Source of the DNA: Cristatella mucedo
Taxonomy: Eukaryota; Bryozoa; Phylactolaemata; Cristatellidae
Length of the DNA stretch: 64,000 nucleotides
Reading direction: 5' to 3'
Assembly: GCA_009760855.2 (NCBI GenBank)
Contig: WPIO01000102.1
Coordinates: forward strand, 1,302,001 to 1,366,000
In this document: piece by piece, positions 1-9,508 of the stretch
Layout: the number at the start of each line of letters is the position of its first letter
Numbering within the stretch: position 1 is the first letter of the stretch
Position numbers and translations under genes: made by a program
Notes under the pieces: generated by a model
What the model was told of the DNA's origin: nothing
The model's input: the letters and a program-made list of their open reading frames with translations, nothing else
Database searches by the model: none

Positions 1-1369
1 CACATTAAACAATTAAGTGTCATTTTTAATACCTCACAAAACACATCGCTATGGAAGCATTTGCGTTGATTTTTGTCATATGATGATATCTGATGAATAT
101 ATAGCTTGGGAGATTTTATTTTAGGCTTGTTTATTTTAATTGGAATGATGTGGTTTTTGTTCAAGAGGAAAAAAGCGCATTAGTGCTTATTTTTTATAAA
201 TGCCTGAGATTGTATTGTAAGGGTATTTTTGGCAATGATGGTGTGGTTTTTCTGTCAGTTCGCACATCAGTGGTGAGATTTATTGTTGCAGTGGAAGTTG
301 CATTAATATATTTTTAATGTTGATGGTGTGATGGTGTATTACATAGTATTTATCACAAAATTCTACAATTTATAGGTTGATTGTGCTGGTTATTATGATT
401 GCATGATGCTTGAAGGTGCATTACAGATGGTGTTTTTTGGCAATGGTAGTGTGATTGCCATGTAGTATATATTGGTGTTTGAACCAAGATTATATAGAGT
501 AAGAAAAAACAATCCCAAGCCCAGTAATGATTATTGTTTATAGATGCTGAAAGTTTTTATGTATGTTTATTTTTTTTGAAAAACATTCAAGTCAACAATC
601 TTGATTTAAATCTACCAAAAGTTGTGCAAAACACCTCTCTATAGGTTAAAATTCCACCCAAAATACCATTCCATCACAATTAATTTCAAGATTTCATTCA
701 AATATCTCTCTTGTTCTTTTTTTCTCTTTGATGTCCTTTTTTCTCTACTTATAATCATCATTCATCTACCGTTGCACCCATGGTGGTAACATTTCTCTCT
801 CAAACCCTATTAAGCTCAGTTTATCGCGATAAAAGTACCGCATTAATCTACCAAAAGTTGTGCAAACCACCTCTCTAAAGTTAAAATTCCACCCAACAAC
901 CACTCCACTACAATTCATTTCAAGATTGCATAAAGATCCCTTGTTCCTTTTCTGCTATCTGTCGTCATTTTTTCTCTACTGCGAGTCATTGCGTTTGGCG
1001 ACTATTTGGCATTAGCATTGCAGATTAAGCCACAATGTTGGTAGATTCTTACTCCCTTCAAGATTGCATAAAGATCCCTTGTTCTTTTTCTGCTATCTGT
1101 TGTCATTTTTTCTCTACTGCGAGTCATTGCGTTTGGCGACTATTTGGCATTAGCGTTGCAGATTCAAGCCATAATGTTGGTAGATTGTTTTTTCTCCACC
1201 GCCACTCAAACATCCGTCTATATATTATTAACAAATTATTAGCAAAAATATCTTGCATATTACAAACAAGCTTTAAGCCATGCCATTGTTTTTCCTTTCA
1301 TTTCCTCCTAATCTCATTGCAGATTTGTGTGGCGATTGGTGTAAATTTAAGTAATTTATTATAGTGTTT
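1..1369. other. Intergenic region upstream of fusA with repeats
   Basis: I see no convincing gene in these 1.4 kb. Short open frames are present but have no recognisable motif and overlap repeated DNA. The first 600 bases are T- and G-rich on the plus strand with no clear structure. From about 611 to 1186 the region consists of degenerate repeat copies, listed separately. The fusA promoter should lie in or after the last copy, but I cannot point to a clear -35/-10 pair. Confidence 0.5.
611..1186. repeat. Three-copy degenerate direct repeat upstream of fusA
   Basis: Copy A lies at about 611-760, copy B at about 847-1047 and copy C at about 1059-1186. A and B share the stretch beginning CTACCAAAAGTTGTGCAAA and continue in parallel, with mismatches, for about 130 bases. 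B and C share the part beginning CAAGATTGCATAAAGATCCC at an offset of 138 bases, and then a stretch containing GCGAGTCATTGCGTTTGGCG and ending AATGTTGGTAGATT, with one single-base length difference. B and C are nearly identical; A is older and more diverged. No open frame explains the conservation. Confidence 0.8.
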
Positions 1370-3472
1370 ATGGAATCCTATGCTTTAGATAAGTATCGTA
1401 ATATTGGTATCATGGCTCACATTGATGCAGGTAAAACCACAACTACAGAGAGAATTCTATACTACACAGGCAAGTCTCATAAAATTGGCGAAGTGCACGA
1501 AGGAGCGGCGACTATGGACTGGATGGAGCAGGAGCAGGAAAGGGGTATTACCATAACCTCAGCCGCCACTACTTGTTTTTGGCGCGACTGCAGAATAAAC
1601 ATTATCGATACTCCGGGGCACGTAGATTTTACCATTGAAGTAGAAAGATCATTGAGAGTTTTAGATGGAGCGGTTGCGGTTTTTGATGGAGTTGCCGGTG
1701 TGGAGCCGCAATCAGAAACTGTCTGGCATCAGGCCAATAAATACGAAGTACCAAGAATGTGCTTTGTTAACAAATTAGATAGAATGGGAGCAAATTTCTA
1801 TCGCTGTGTAGATATGATTATATCTCGTTTGGGAGCGCGTCCAATAGTAATTCAAATTCCAGATGGTCAAGCGGAGCAGTTCGCTGGGATTATCGATTTG
1901 ATAAAAATGCAGGCAGTATATTGGGATGGCGAAGCTCTTGGTGCTTCTTATGAATATAAGGAAATTCCATCCGCACAACTAGAAGATGCAAAGAAATGGC
2001 GCACAAAAATGATTGAAATTGCCGTGGAAATGGATGATGAAATCATGGAACGCTATCTAGAGGGGCAAGAACCAACCGAAGAAGAATTGCGTAAATGCAT
2101 AAGAATGGGAACGATTAAAGGTGCTTTCGTGCCTATTGTTTGCGGTTCTGCCTTTAAAAATAAAGGAGTACAACTATTGCTAGATGCGGTGGTAGATTTC
2201 CTGCCTTCACCTTTAGATATTGGTAGCGTTGAGGGGACGGATGTTGATAATGAAGAGAAGGTTTTGGTTCGTCAGTGTTCTGCAAAAGAACCCTTTTGCG
2301 GCTTGGCCTTTAAGGTTGCAAACGATCCATTTGTTGGCTCTATTACCTTTGTTAGAATCTATTCCGGCACTCTAGATGCTGGCACAACAGTTATCAATAG
2401 CATCAAAAATAACAAGGAAAGAGTTGGCAGAATGCTTTTAATGCACGCGAATCAAAGAGAAGATATAAAAACCGCGCCAGTGCCGGAGATATAGTGGCTT
2501 TGGCCGGTTTTAAAAAATACAACAACCGGAGAAACCCTCTGCGATATGCAGTCGCAAATTATTCTAGAAAGAATGATCTTCCCAGAGCCAGTTATTCAAT
2601 TGGCAGTAGAGCCTAAAACCATCCAAGATCAAGAAAAAATGGGAGCCGCTCTGTCAAGGCTTGCCGCTGAAGATCCGTCTTTAAGAATTGAGGTCGATTC
2701 TGAAAGTGGTCAAACTATTTTAAAAGGCATGGGCGAGCTTCACTTAGAAATTATAGTGGATAGAGTAAAAAGAGAATTCAAGGTAGAAACTAACGTTGGA
2801 GCTCCTCAGGTATCCTACAGAGAAACCATTGGCAAGACTGTAAAAATAGACTATCTTCACAAGAAGCAAAGTGGTGGTGCTGGTCAATTTGCTAGAGTAA
2901 TAATAGAATTCACTCCTTTGGAAAGGGGGGCTGGCTATGTTTTTGAAAACAAGATTTTTGGAGGCTCAATTCCAAAAGAATATATACCAGGGGTAGAAAA
3001 AGGGCTTCTCTCTGCTCAAAAAAATGGCTTGATCGCTGGCTATCCAGTAATAGATTTTAAGGCCACTCTGCTTGATGGATCTTATCACGATGTAGATTCC
3101 AGCACCTTGGCTTTTGAGTTGGCCTCAAGGGCAGCCTTCAGAAAGCTTGCCTCTCAAGCAGCACCAAAAATACTAGAACCAATAATGAAGGTTGAAGTTA
3201 TAACCCCAGAAGAATATATGGGCGATGTGATAGGGGATATCAATTCTCGTCGCGGTCAGATGTTGGGCATGGAAACCAGAGTTACAATGCAGGTAATTTC
3301 TGCCTATGTGCCTTTGGGCAGTATGTTTGGTTATGTAAATAGCCTTCGCTCTATGTCTCAGGGCAGGGCGCAATACACCATGCACTTTGAAAAATATGAA
3401 CCAGTTCCAGACGCAGTAGTTCCAACTTTAAAAATCCCTGGTGTAAAAATCACCGAAGAAGAAGAGAGTTAG
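1370..3472 (+). pseudogene. fusA: Elongation factor G, interrupted by an internal stop
   Basis: Translational GTPase that drives tRNA and mRNA translocation on the ribosome. The N-terminus has the G1 motif [13 protein letters not shown], then DTPGH and NKLD, and the C-terminal half runs to the usual end, about 700 codons in all as expected. The start is taken at ATG 1370; a GTG two codons earlier is also open. The frame is broken by TAG at 2492-2494. Between about 2475 and 2515 the family sequence ([10 protein letters not shown]) reads in another frame and then returns to the original one, so two closely spaced indels flank the stop. A full protein cannot be made by ordinary reading. A second fusA elsewhere, recoding, or an assembly error are the alternatives. 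It stands apart from the usual str operon neighbours. Confidence 0.85.
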
Positions 3473-3482
3473 TGCAAATAAA
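3337..3482 (+). repeat. Direct repeat, copy 1 (3' end of fusA)
   Basis: This stretch covers the last ~45 codons of fusA, its stop codon and about 10 bases beyond. It recurs at 3532-3677 at an offset of 195 bases with a single mismatch (C/T) that I can find over 146 bases. Confidence 0.95.
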
Positions 3483-3531
3483 AGTGCTAACCTTAAAAAT
3501 CTCAATTTCAAGCGGTTTAACATGCACATTC

Positions 3532-3677
3532 AAATAGCCTTCGCTCTATGTCTCAGGGTAGGGCGCAATACACCATGCACTTTGAAAAATATGAACCAGT
3601 TCCAGACGCAGTAGTTCCAACTTTAAAAATCCCTGGTGTAAAAATCACCGAAGAAGAAGAGAGTTAGTGCAAATAAA
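3532..3677 (+). repeat. Direct repeat, copy 2 (fusA 3'-end fragment)
   Basis: A near-identical copy of the fusA 3' end, including its stop codon, lying 49 bases after copy 1. It has no start and is not a gene. It sits directly before the restriction-modification pair, so it may mark the insertion that brought that module in. The high identity says the duplication is recent. Confidence 0.95.
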
Positions 3678-3764
3678 TAGGAATCGAGTTGCCGGGAATA
3701 TAAAAAAAGCAGAACAAAGACAAAAAAATTTAGAAACAATAAACTTAAAAGTTAGATAAGTAGT

Positions 3765-4722
3765 ATGAAAAAAAATATAATTTCATTATTTTCTGGTGCT
3801 GGAGGTCTTGATTTAGGTTTTAAAAAAGCTGAATTTAATACGATTTATGCTAATGAATATGATAAAGCTATATGGCAAACATTTTAGCAGAATTTTAAAG
3901 ACGTAAAGCTTGATAAAAGAGATATAAGAAATATTAAAAGCACTGAAATTCCTGATTGCATTGGTATAATTGGTGGCCCGCCTTGCCAAAGTTGGAGTGA
4001 GGCAGGGTCTTTGCGTGGAATAAATGACTCAAGAGGGAAATTATTTTTTGATTACATAAGAATTATAAAAGATAAAAAGCCGTTGTTTTTTTCTTGCAGA
4101 AAATGTTTCAGGGATGTTACACAAGAGAAATAGGGAGGCTTTTATGCAATATTAACTGAATTTAAAGAGCTTGGTTATCATGTAAAATATAAACTCTTGA
4201 ACGCTAAAGATTACAATGTGCCACAAGATAGAGAAAGAGTTTTTATAGTTGGTTTTTTAATGATGTAGATTTTCAATTTCCAAAACCAAACAAAAAACAT
4301 CTAACCTTGAAAGATGCAATAGATGATTTAAAAGACAATGCAAAATCATATAATCAGCAAGAATTAGACAGCTTTAATAACGAATACTATACTGCTGGAT
4401 TTTCAACTATTTTTATGTCAAGAAATAGAGTGAGAAGTTGGAATGAGCAATCTTTTACTATACAGGCAGGCGGTAGGCACGCACCATTGCACCCACAAGC
4501 TCCTAAAATGGAATTTGTGGAGCAAAAAAAAGAATTTTTCAGAAAGGAAGCGAAGAGTTATGTCGCAGGCTTTCAGTTCGTGAATGTGCAAGAGTGCAGA
4601 CTTTTCCTGATAATTTTAAGTTTATTTACAATAATATTTTAGATGGTTATAAAATGGTAGGTAACGCAGTGCCTGTTAATTTAGCTTATGAAATGGCAAA
4701 ACAAATCTTGAAATATTTATGA
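3765..4722 (+). pseudogene. DNA (cytosine-5) methyltransferase of a type II R-M system, degraded
   Basis: Would methylate cytosine in the recognition site of the adjacent endonuclease. Family motifs are visible across three frames: motif I ([13 protein letters not shown]), the catalytic PCQ loop (GGPPCQSW), the ENV motif (LAENVSGML), QDRERVF, and C-terminal RRLSVREC and GNAVPVNLA. The gene is broken by TAG at 3885-3887 and by about four frameshifts: in T runs near 4086-4092, 4140-4143 and 4253-4258, and near 4562. Its stop overlaps the ATG of the endonuclease (ATGA), a layout for translational coupling. As written it cannot make an active enzyme. Confidence 0.9.
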
Positions 4723-5561
4723 AAACAAGCATATTACACGCAATTAATAGCCTTATTGACAATGATTTGTATAGCATAGAAAGATATAAAACTTTAAGCT
4801 ATAAAATACGCATTAATAATATGGGTGAGGCATTGGAAAATCTTGTAAAAGATGCACCATGCAATAACTTCAATTTAGAGACAGACAAAATAATCACCGT
4901 ACAAAGCGAGCATTTTTCTTATTTAGGTAATCAAAACAATCCGCCAGACTTAATCATAAGAAATGGTGACGCTTTTGAAGTTAAAAAAATTGAAACTAAC
5001 GAAGGAAGTATTGCATTAAATAGCTCATTTCCAAAAGATAAACTTTACAGAAATAGCAATATGATAACGACTGCTTGTAAAAATTGCGAAGCGGATTGGA
5101 TTGAAAAAGATATTTGCTATATAATCGGCTGTATTGACAAGAGCGAGCAAATAAAAAGTCTGTGGTTTGTTTATGGTGATTGTTATTGTGCAAAACCTGA
5201 AGTATATACAAGAATTAAAGACAAAATTACAAACAGCATTCAAGAGATTGGAATGGAATTGAGCAAAACAAGCGAGATTGCAAAAGTTAAAAAAGTTGAT
5301 CCTTTGGGTATAGCGGATTTAAGAGTGTGTGGTATGTGGGGAATAAAACACCCTAGCAAGGTATTTGAACATATTACAACAAAAAGCTCAAAACCATACA
5401 TAAAAGCATTGATGTTAAAATCAAAATTCAACTCTTTTAATCAAAAATTAAGAAATGATATATTAACAAAATGCAATATTAAAGAAGTGAAAATCCAAAA
5501 TCCAAACAATCCAGCAAATTTACTTGATGCTATTTTGATTGAGTATGATTTTAAGATATAA
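4719..5561 (+). CDS. Type II restriction endonuclease, NgoPII-like
   Basis: 280 residues with an open frame. The sequence resembles the NgoPII family of endonucleases (recognition GGCC in the type member) as I remember it: the early segment [10 protein letters not shown], then [19 protein letters not shown] and a conserved [17 protein letters not shown] stretch. A PD-(D/E)xK nuclease core is visible as Asp77, Glu87 and Lys89. It overlaps the broken methyltransferase by four bases. If it were expressed and active, unmethylated chromosomal sites would be cut; GGCC occurs many times in this window, so the enzyme should be silent, inactive or neutralised by another methyltransferase. Exact specificity is inference. 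Confidence 0.8.
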   Translation: MKTSILHAINSLIDNDLYSIERYKTLSYKIRINNMGEALENLVKDAPCNNFNLETDKIITVQSEHFSYLGNQNNPPDLIIRNGDAFEVKKIETNEGSIALNSSFPKDKLYRNSNMITTACKNCEADWIEKDICYIIGCIDKSEQIKSLWFVYGDCYCAKPEVYTRIKDKITNSIQEIGMELSKTSEIAKVKKVDPLGIADLRVCGMWGIKHPSKVFEHITTKSSKPYIKALMLKSKFNSFNQKLRNDILTKCNIKEVKIQNPNNPANLLDAILIEYDFKI

Positions 5562-5934
5562 ATGGGTTAATGCAGTGTGTTTTTGACTTGTTTATTGTAA
5601 AGTTTTAATTGCCAGAGACTTAATTATTGCTTTGCATTGGGCAAGATGAAGGTAGTTTTGCGTGTCAGTTCAAAATAAATCTATCATGCCTTATTATCTC
5701 TTGAGCAATTTTGTTTGCTCAATACTTATCAAAGACGGCTTTAATAAGTATGTTTAAAATAGCCCATATTGAATAATGGCTTTAGCCGTAGGTATTATTA
5801 TAAAATATCAGTATTATTTGCCTATAATTATAATGTTTTGATCTCAACATCACTGCTTTTGGTAATTTTACCAATAGAAGATATTTAGAGACTTTGCACT
5901 CTTATTGCAGTCTGAATAAATTCTCTTTTGGCAC
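5562..5934. other. Convergent intergenic spacer
   Basis: Lies between the 3' ends of the endonuclease (plus) and uvrA (minus). I see no gene. A weak inverted repeat AGCCCAT / ATGGCT near 5762-5784 has no T tail, so I do not call a terminator. Confidence 0.5.
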
Positions 5935-8907
5935 TCAATCCTCTAGTTCCGCTCTATGCTTGCTGATTAAATCTGCAGCCCTTTTGGCTTTTTCTGCCTT
6001 GGCCGCAGTTTTTTCTGCCGTTGCGAAGCGCTGCAGTACTTTTGCAAGATATGGCCCTGTTATACTTGCTGGGTTGGCCGCCACTTGCTCTGGAGTTCCT
6101 TCTGCAACTATTAAGCCACCATCGTCTCCACCTTTTGGTCCAATATCTATTATGTAGTCTGCAGTTTTTATTACCTCTAAATTGTGCTCTATTACCAATA
6201 CAGTGTTGCCGTAATCAACCAATTTATGTAATATTACAAGTAAAGCACGAATATCAACATTATGCATACCAGTGGTTGGCTCGTCTAAAATATAAAGAGT
6301 GTCACCTGTTGCTTTTTTGCATAGCTCTTTTGCAAGTTTAATTCTTTGTGCTTCACCACCAGAAAGAGTTGTGGCCGACTGGCCCATTTTAATGTAGCCC
6401 AAGCCAACCTCATGCAGTGCCCTTAGTTTTTCTGCAATGGTTGGAATGGTTGAGAAAAATTTATATGCTTCATCGATTGTCATATCTAGTACGTCGGCCA
6501 TGGATTTGCCTTTATATTTTATCTCCAATGTTTCTTTGTTGTATCTTGCACCATCGCAAACTTCGCACTTTACATAAACATCCGGCAAAAAGTGCATCTC
6601 CACTTTTATGGTGCCATCGCCCTGACAATTTTCACATCTTCCGCCTTTTACATTAAAGGAAAATCTGCCAGGTTTATAGCCCCTAGCACGAGACTCTGGT
6701 AAGGCGGTAAACCAGTCTCTGATTAGGGAAAATACTGCAGTATAGGTTGCGGGATTGGATCTTGGCGTTCTGCCAATTGGAGATTGGTCAATTCTGATAA
6801 TTTTATCAATATTTTCCATGTTAAGGATTTCATCGTGTGGCTCTGGCTTTAAGTTTGAGTGATTGATTTTGTTGTTAAGTGCGGCGTAAAGAGTGTCTAT
6901 TATTAGAGTAGATTTGCCTCCTCCTGAAACGCCAGCAACAGCAACAAATAAGCCAAGAGGTATTGTTAGGTCTACATTTTTTAGGTTATTACCTCTGGCG
7001 TTTTTTAGTATTAAACATTTATTTTTGCCTAATTTTCTTCTAGTGGCAGGAGTTTCTATGTGGTCTGCTCCGCTAAGAAATTTGCCAGTTACGCTATTGG
7101 GATTGTCCATTACCTCCTGCACCGTTCCCTTTGCTATAATTTCTCCACCGTATCTGCCGGCTTTTGGGCCAATATCAACCAAATAATCAGCAGCCATCAT
7201 TGTATCTTCGTCGTGTTCTACCACGATCACAGTATTTCCCAAGTCTCGTAATTTAAATAGCGTCTTAATTAATTTTTCATTATCTGATTGATGCAAGCCT
7301 ATAGATGGCTCATCTAATACATATAAAATACCGCAGAGTCCGGAACCTATTTGCGATGCAAGTCTTATTCTTTGTGCTTCTCCGCCAGAAAGAGTTGACG
7401 ATTCTCTGGAGAGACTTAAATATTCCAATCCAACTGCTTTTAAAAACCCCAAACGGGCAGATATTTCCTTAATTAAAAGTTGCGAGATAGTGATTTGGCT
7501 TGGGGATAGATGGTTTTTTAAATCTTCAAACCATTTAATGGTTTTACCAATGTTCATTGCACAAAGTTCTCCAATGTTTAAGTGATTAACTTTTACTGCT
7601 AGAGTTTCTGGTCTTAGTCTGTATCCATGGCAAGCATGACACTTGGTTAGGGTTTGATATTTTTCAAACTGATCACTATCTTCATCGTCTACATTTGCCA
7701 GAATTCTTTTCATTTCCGAGACAAATCCATCAAAAGGTCTTTTAATGTTAAATTTTTTAAAGCCGTCATCCATGGTAAATTCGATGTATTCTCCGTTGCT
7801 GCCATGAAATAGAATCTTTTTTATTTCTTCGTCTAGTTTTTCAAATGGTACATCAAGCGAAAACTTGTAATGATTGGCCAAACCTTGTAAAATTTGCATA
7901 GATTGTGCATTGCCATGTTGATGCCATGCTTGAATGGCACCTTGGTTTAATGTTAGCCCTTGATTTGGCACAATAACCTCTACATTGAATGTTAGCTCCG
8001 TGCCTAGACCATTACATTTAGTGCAGGCACCTAGTGGGCTATTAAAAGAAAACATTCGCGGCTCTAATGCGGTAATGGTAAAGCCAGAAACTGGACAGCA
8101 AAATTTCTCAGAAAAATTAAGCCTATCTCCACTTTTAATTATTTGCCCAGTTGCTACGGTAAAAGATTCATGCTCCGCAGGCAGAGTCACTATATCTATG
8201 TTTAGTGCACCATTGGCTAGATTTAAAGCTGTTTCTATGGAATCTGCAATTCTTGTGGAAGATTCTGTTGTTATGTTGATTCTATCTACAATTACTTCTA
8301 TGGAATGTGGAATATTTTTATCCAAAGTTGGAATAGTATCCAATTCTGCCAGCTTGCCATCTATTTTCACTCTAGCGAAGCCACGTTTTTTAATATCCAC
8401 TAGTTCCTTACTCCAAGATCCCTTTTGATTAATGGCAATGGGAGCACAAATTCTAACTTTTGTTTCTGGTGGTAAGGATTTCACGATATCTATCATGAAG
8501 GATGGTGTTTGGTTGGTGATGGGCAGGCCAGTGGCTGGCGAGTAAGCCACCCCAATTCTTGCAAACATAATTCTGACATAATCATAAATCTCCGTTATGG
8601 TTGCAACTGTAGATCTTGGGTTGCGTGAGGTGGTTTTTTGGTCTATTGCAATAGCGGGAGAAAGTCCGGTTATGGAATCTACATCTGGCTTGCCGTGTTG
8701 AGTAATAAACTGCCTAACGTAGCTGGAAAGACTATCGATATATCTGCGCTGTCCTTCTGTGTAGATTATGTCAAATGCCAAAGAAGATTTACCACTGCCA
8801 CTTGGCCCTGTAATAACAATTAGTTTGTTTTTTGGCAAATCGATGCTAATATTTTTTAAATTGTGCTCTCTAGCACCAACTATGGAAATGGTATTATGAA
8901 TATCCAT
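5935..8907 (-). CDS. uvrA: UvrABC excision nuclease subunit A
   Basis: DNA damage recognition ATPase of nucleotide excision repair; works as a dimer and loads UvrB. At 990 residues it has full length for the family. It has two ABC ATPase modules: Walker A GPSGSGKS at about 34-41 and GVSGGGKST in the second half, signature LSGGEAQR twice, and LDEP Walker B segments twice. The zinc-binding module of the first half reads CPVSG where many bacteria have CPxCG, followed by a normal CTKCNGLG; the second module has CENCQGDG and CEVCDGAR. It stands alone on the minus strand, with the feoB region behind it. Confidence 0.97.
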   Translation of the reverse strand: MDIHNTISIVGAREHNLKNISIDLPKNKLIVITGPSGSGKSSLAFDIIYTEGQRRYIDSLSSYVRQFITQHGKPDVDSITGLSPAIAIDQKTTSRNPRSTVATITEIYDYVRIMFARIGVAYSPATGLPITNQTPSFMIDIVKSLPPETKVRICAPIAINQKGSWSKELVDIKKRGFARVKIDGKLAELDTIPTLDKNIPHSIEVIVDRINITTESSTRIADSIETALNLANGALNIDIVTLPAEHESFTVATGQIIKSGDRLNFSEKFCCPVSGFTITALEPRMFSFNSPLGACTKCNGLGTELTFNVEVIVPNQGLTLNQGAIQAWHQHGNAQSMQILQGLANHYKFSLDVPFEKLDEEIKKILFHGSNGEYIEFTMDDGFKKFNIKRPFDGFVSEMKRILANVDDEDSDQFEKYQTLTKCHACHGYRLRPETLAVKVNHLNIGELCAMNIGKTIKWFEDLKNHLSPSQITISQLLIKEISARLGFLKAVGLEYLSLSRESSTLSGGEAQRIRLASQIGSGLCGILYVLDEPSIGLHQSDNEKLIKTLFKLRDLGNTVIVVEHDEDTMMAADYLVDIGPKAGRYGGEIIAKGTVQEVMDNPNSVTGKFLSGADHIETPATRRKLGKNKCLILKNARGNNLKNVDLTIPLGLFVAVAGVSGGGKSTLIIDTLYAALNNKINHSNLKPEPHDEILNMENIDKIIRIDQSPIGRTPRSNPATYTAVFSLIRDWFTALPESRARGYKPGRFSFNVKGGRCENCQGDGTIKVEMHFLPDVYVKCEVCDGARYNKETLEIKYKGKSMADVLDMTIDEAYKFFSTIPTIAEKLRALHEVGLGYIKMGQSATTLSGGEAQRIKLAKELCKKATGDTLYILDEPTTGMHNVDIRALLVILHKLVDYGNTVLVIEHNLEVIKTADYIIDIGPKGGDDGGLIVAEGTPEQVAANPASITGPYLAKVLQRFATAEKTAAKAEKAKRAADLISKHRAELED

Positions 8908-9195
8908 GCTATTTGCCTAATTAATGATTGAAGTTACAAACTTTGCGTGCTTTTATAAATGTAAAGCTTTTTTATGGTTTTTAATGGATGATTTTTTGTA
9001 TATTTTAGACGTCTATGGGCAAAATATGCATCATTTTTGGTTTGAACCTTTTTCATTTTTTAGTGCCAATTGATGTGGTTACATCGCATCAAATAATGTG
9101 CCGCCAATCGGGCGTCATGAGCGTTGCGTTGTGGGTGTAATGATTTGAGTTTGATCTGGTTATTGGGTAAATTACAAGCTTGCCAATATTACTTC

Positions 9196-9244
9196 TCTGT
9201 CTTGCTGATTATTATATATTATTGTTGGGCGGATTTTATTGGTT
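9196..9244. repeat. 49-base direct repeat, copy 1
   Basis: Begins TCTGTCTTGCTGATTATTAT and ends GGCGGATTTTATTGGTT. An identical copy occurs 190 bases further on. The centre is an AT palindrome-like run (ATTATTATATATTATT). Confidence 0.95.
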
Positions 9245-9385
9245 ATGACGCATCTCTTGGCAAAAAAAGCTAATTGATAAAAGCGAATCGTGCATCATTT
9301 TCAGTTCATTTTAGATGATTATACTGTTATGCAAATTGCCAAGATATAGTTGTTGCATGCTAAATGCCCATCTTCATTTCCATTA

Positions 9386-9434
9386 TCTGTCTTGCTGATT
9401 ATTATATATTATTGTTGGGCGGATTTTATTGGTT
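9386..9434. repeat. 49-base direct repeat, copy 2
   Basis: Identical to 9196-9244 over 49 bases. The flanks differ, so only this block was copied or conserved. I did not notice further copies in the window. Confidence 0.95.
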
Positions 9435-9508
9435 GTTAAGCACCTCTCCTCAATTACAATAAGCCCTCCATTCCAATTGTTTTTCTATCCGTGCGGCCAT
9501 AAATAAAG

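Larger units (their letters stand above)
8908..9508. other. Intergenic spacer with a direct repeat
   Basis: Lies between uvrA and the 3' end of feoB, both on the minus strand. No gene is seen. It contains two perfect 49-base direct repeats (listed separately) and should hold the uvrA promoter on the minus strand. Confidence 0.5.

Noticed and set aside
1035-1364. 109-codon frame before fusA
   Set aside because: It lies across the repeat copies, has no motif or signal, and its composition follows the DNA.
3473-3764. Insertion sequence next to the R-M pair
   Set aside because: No transposase, no terminal inverted repeats and no flanking target duplication were found; only the fusA tail copy is present.
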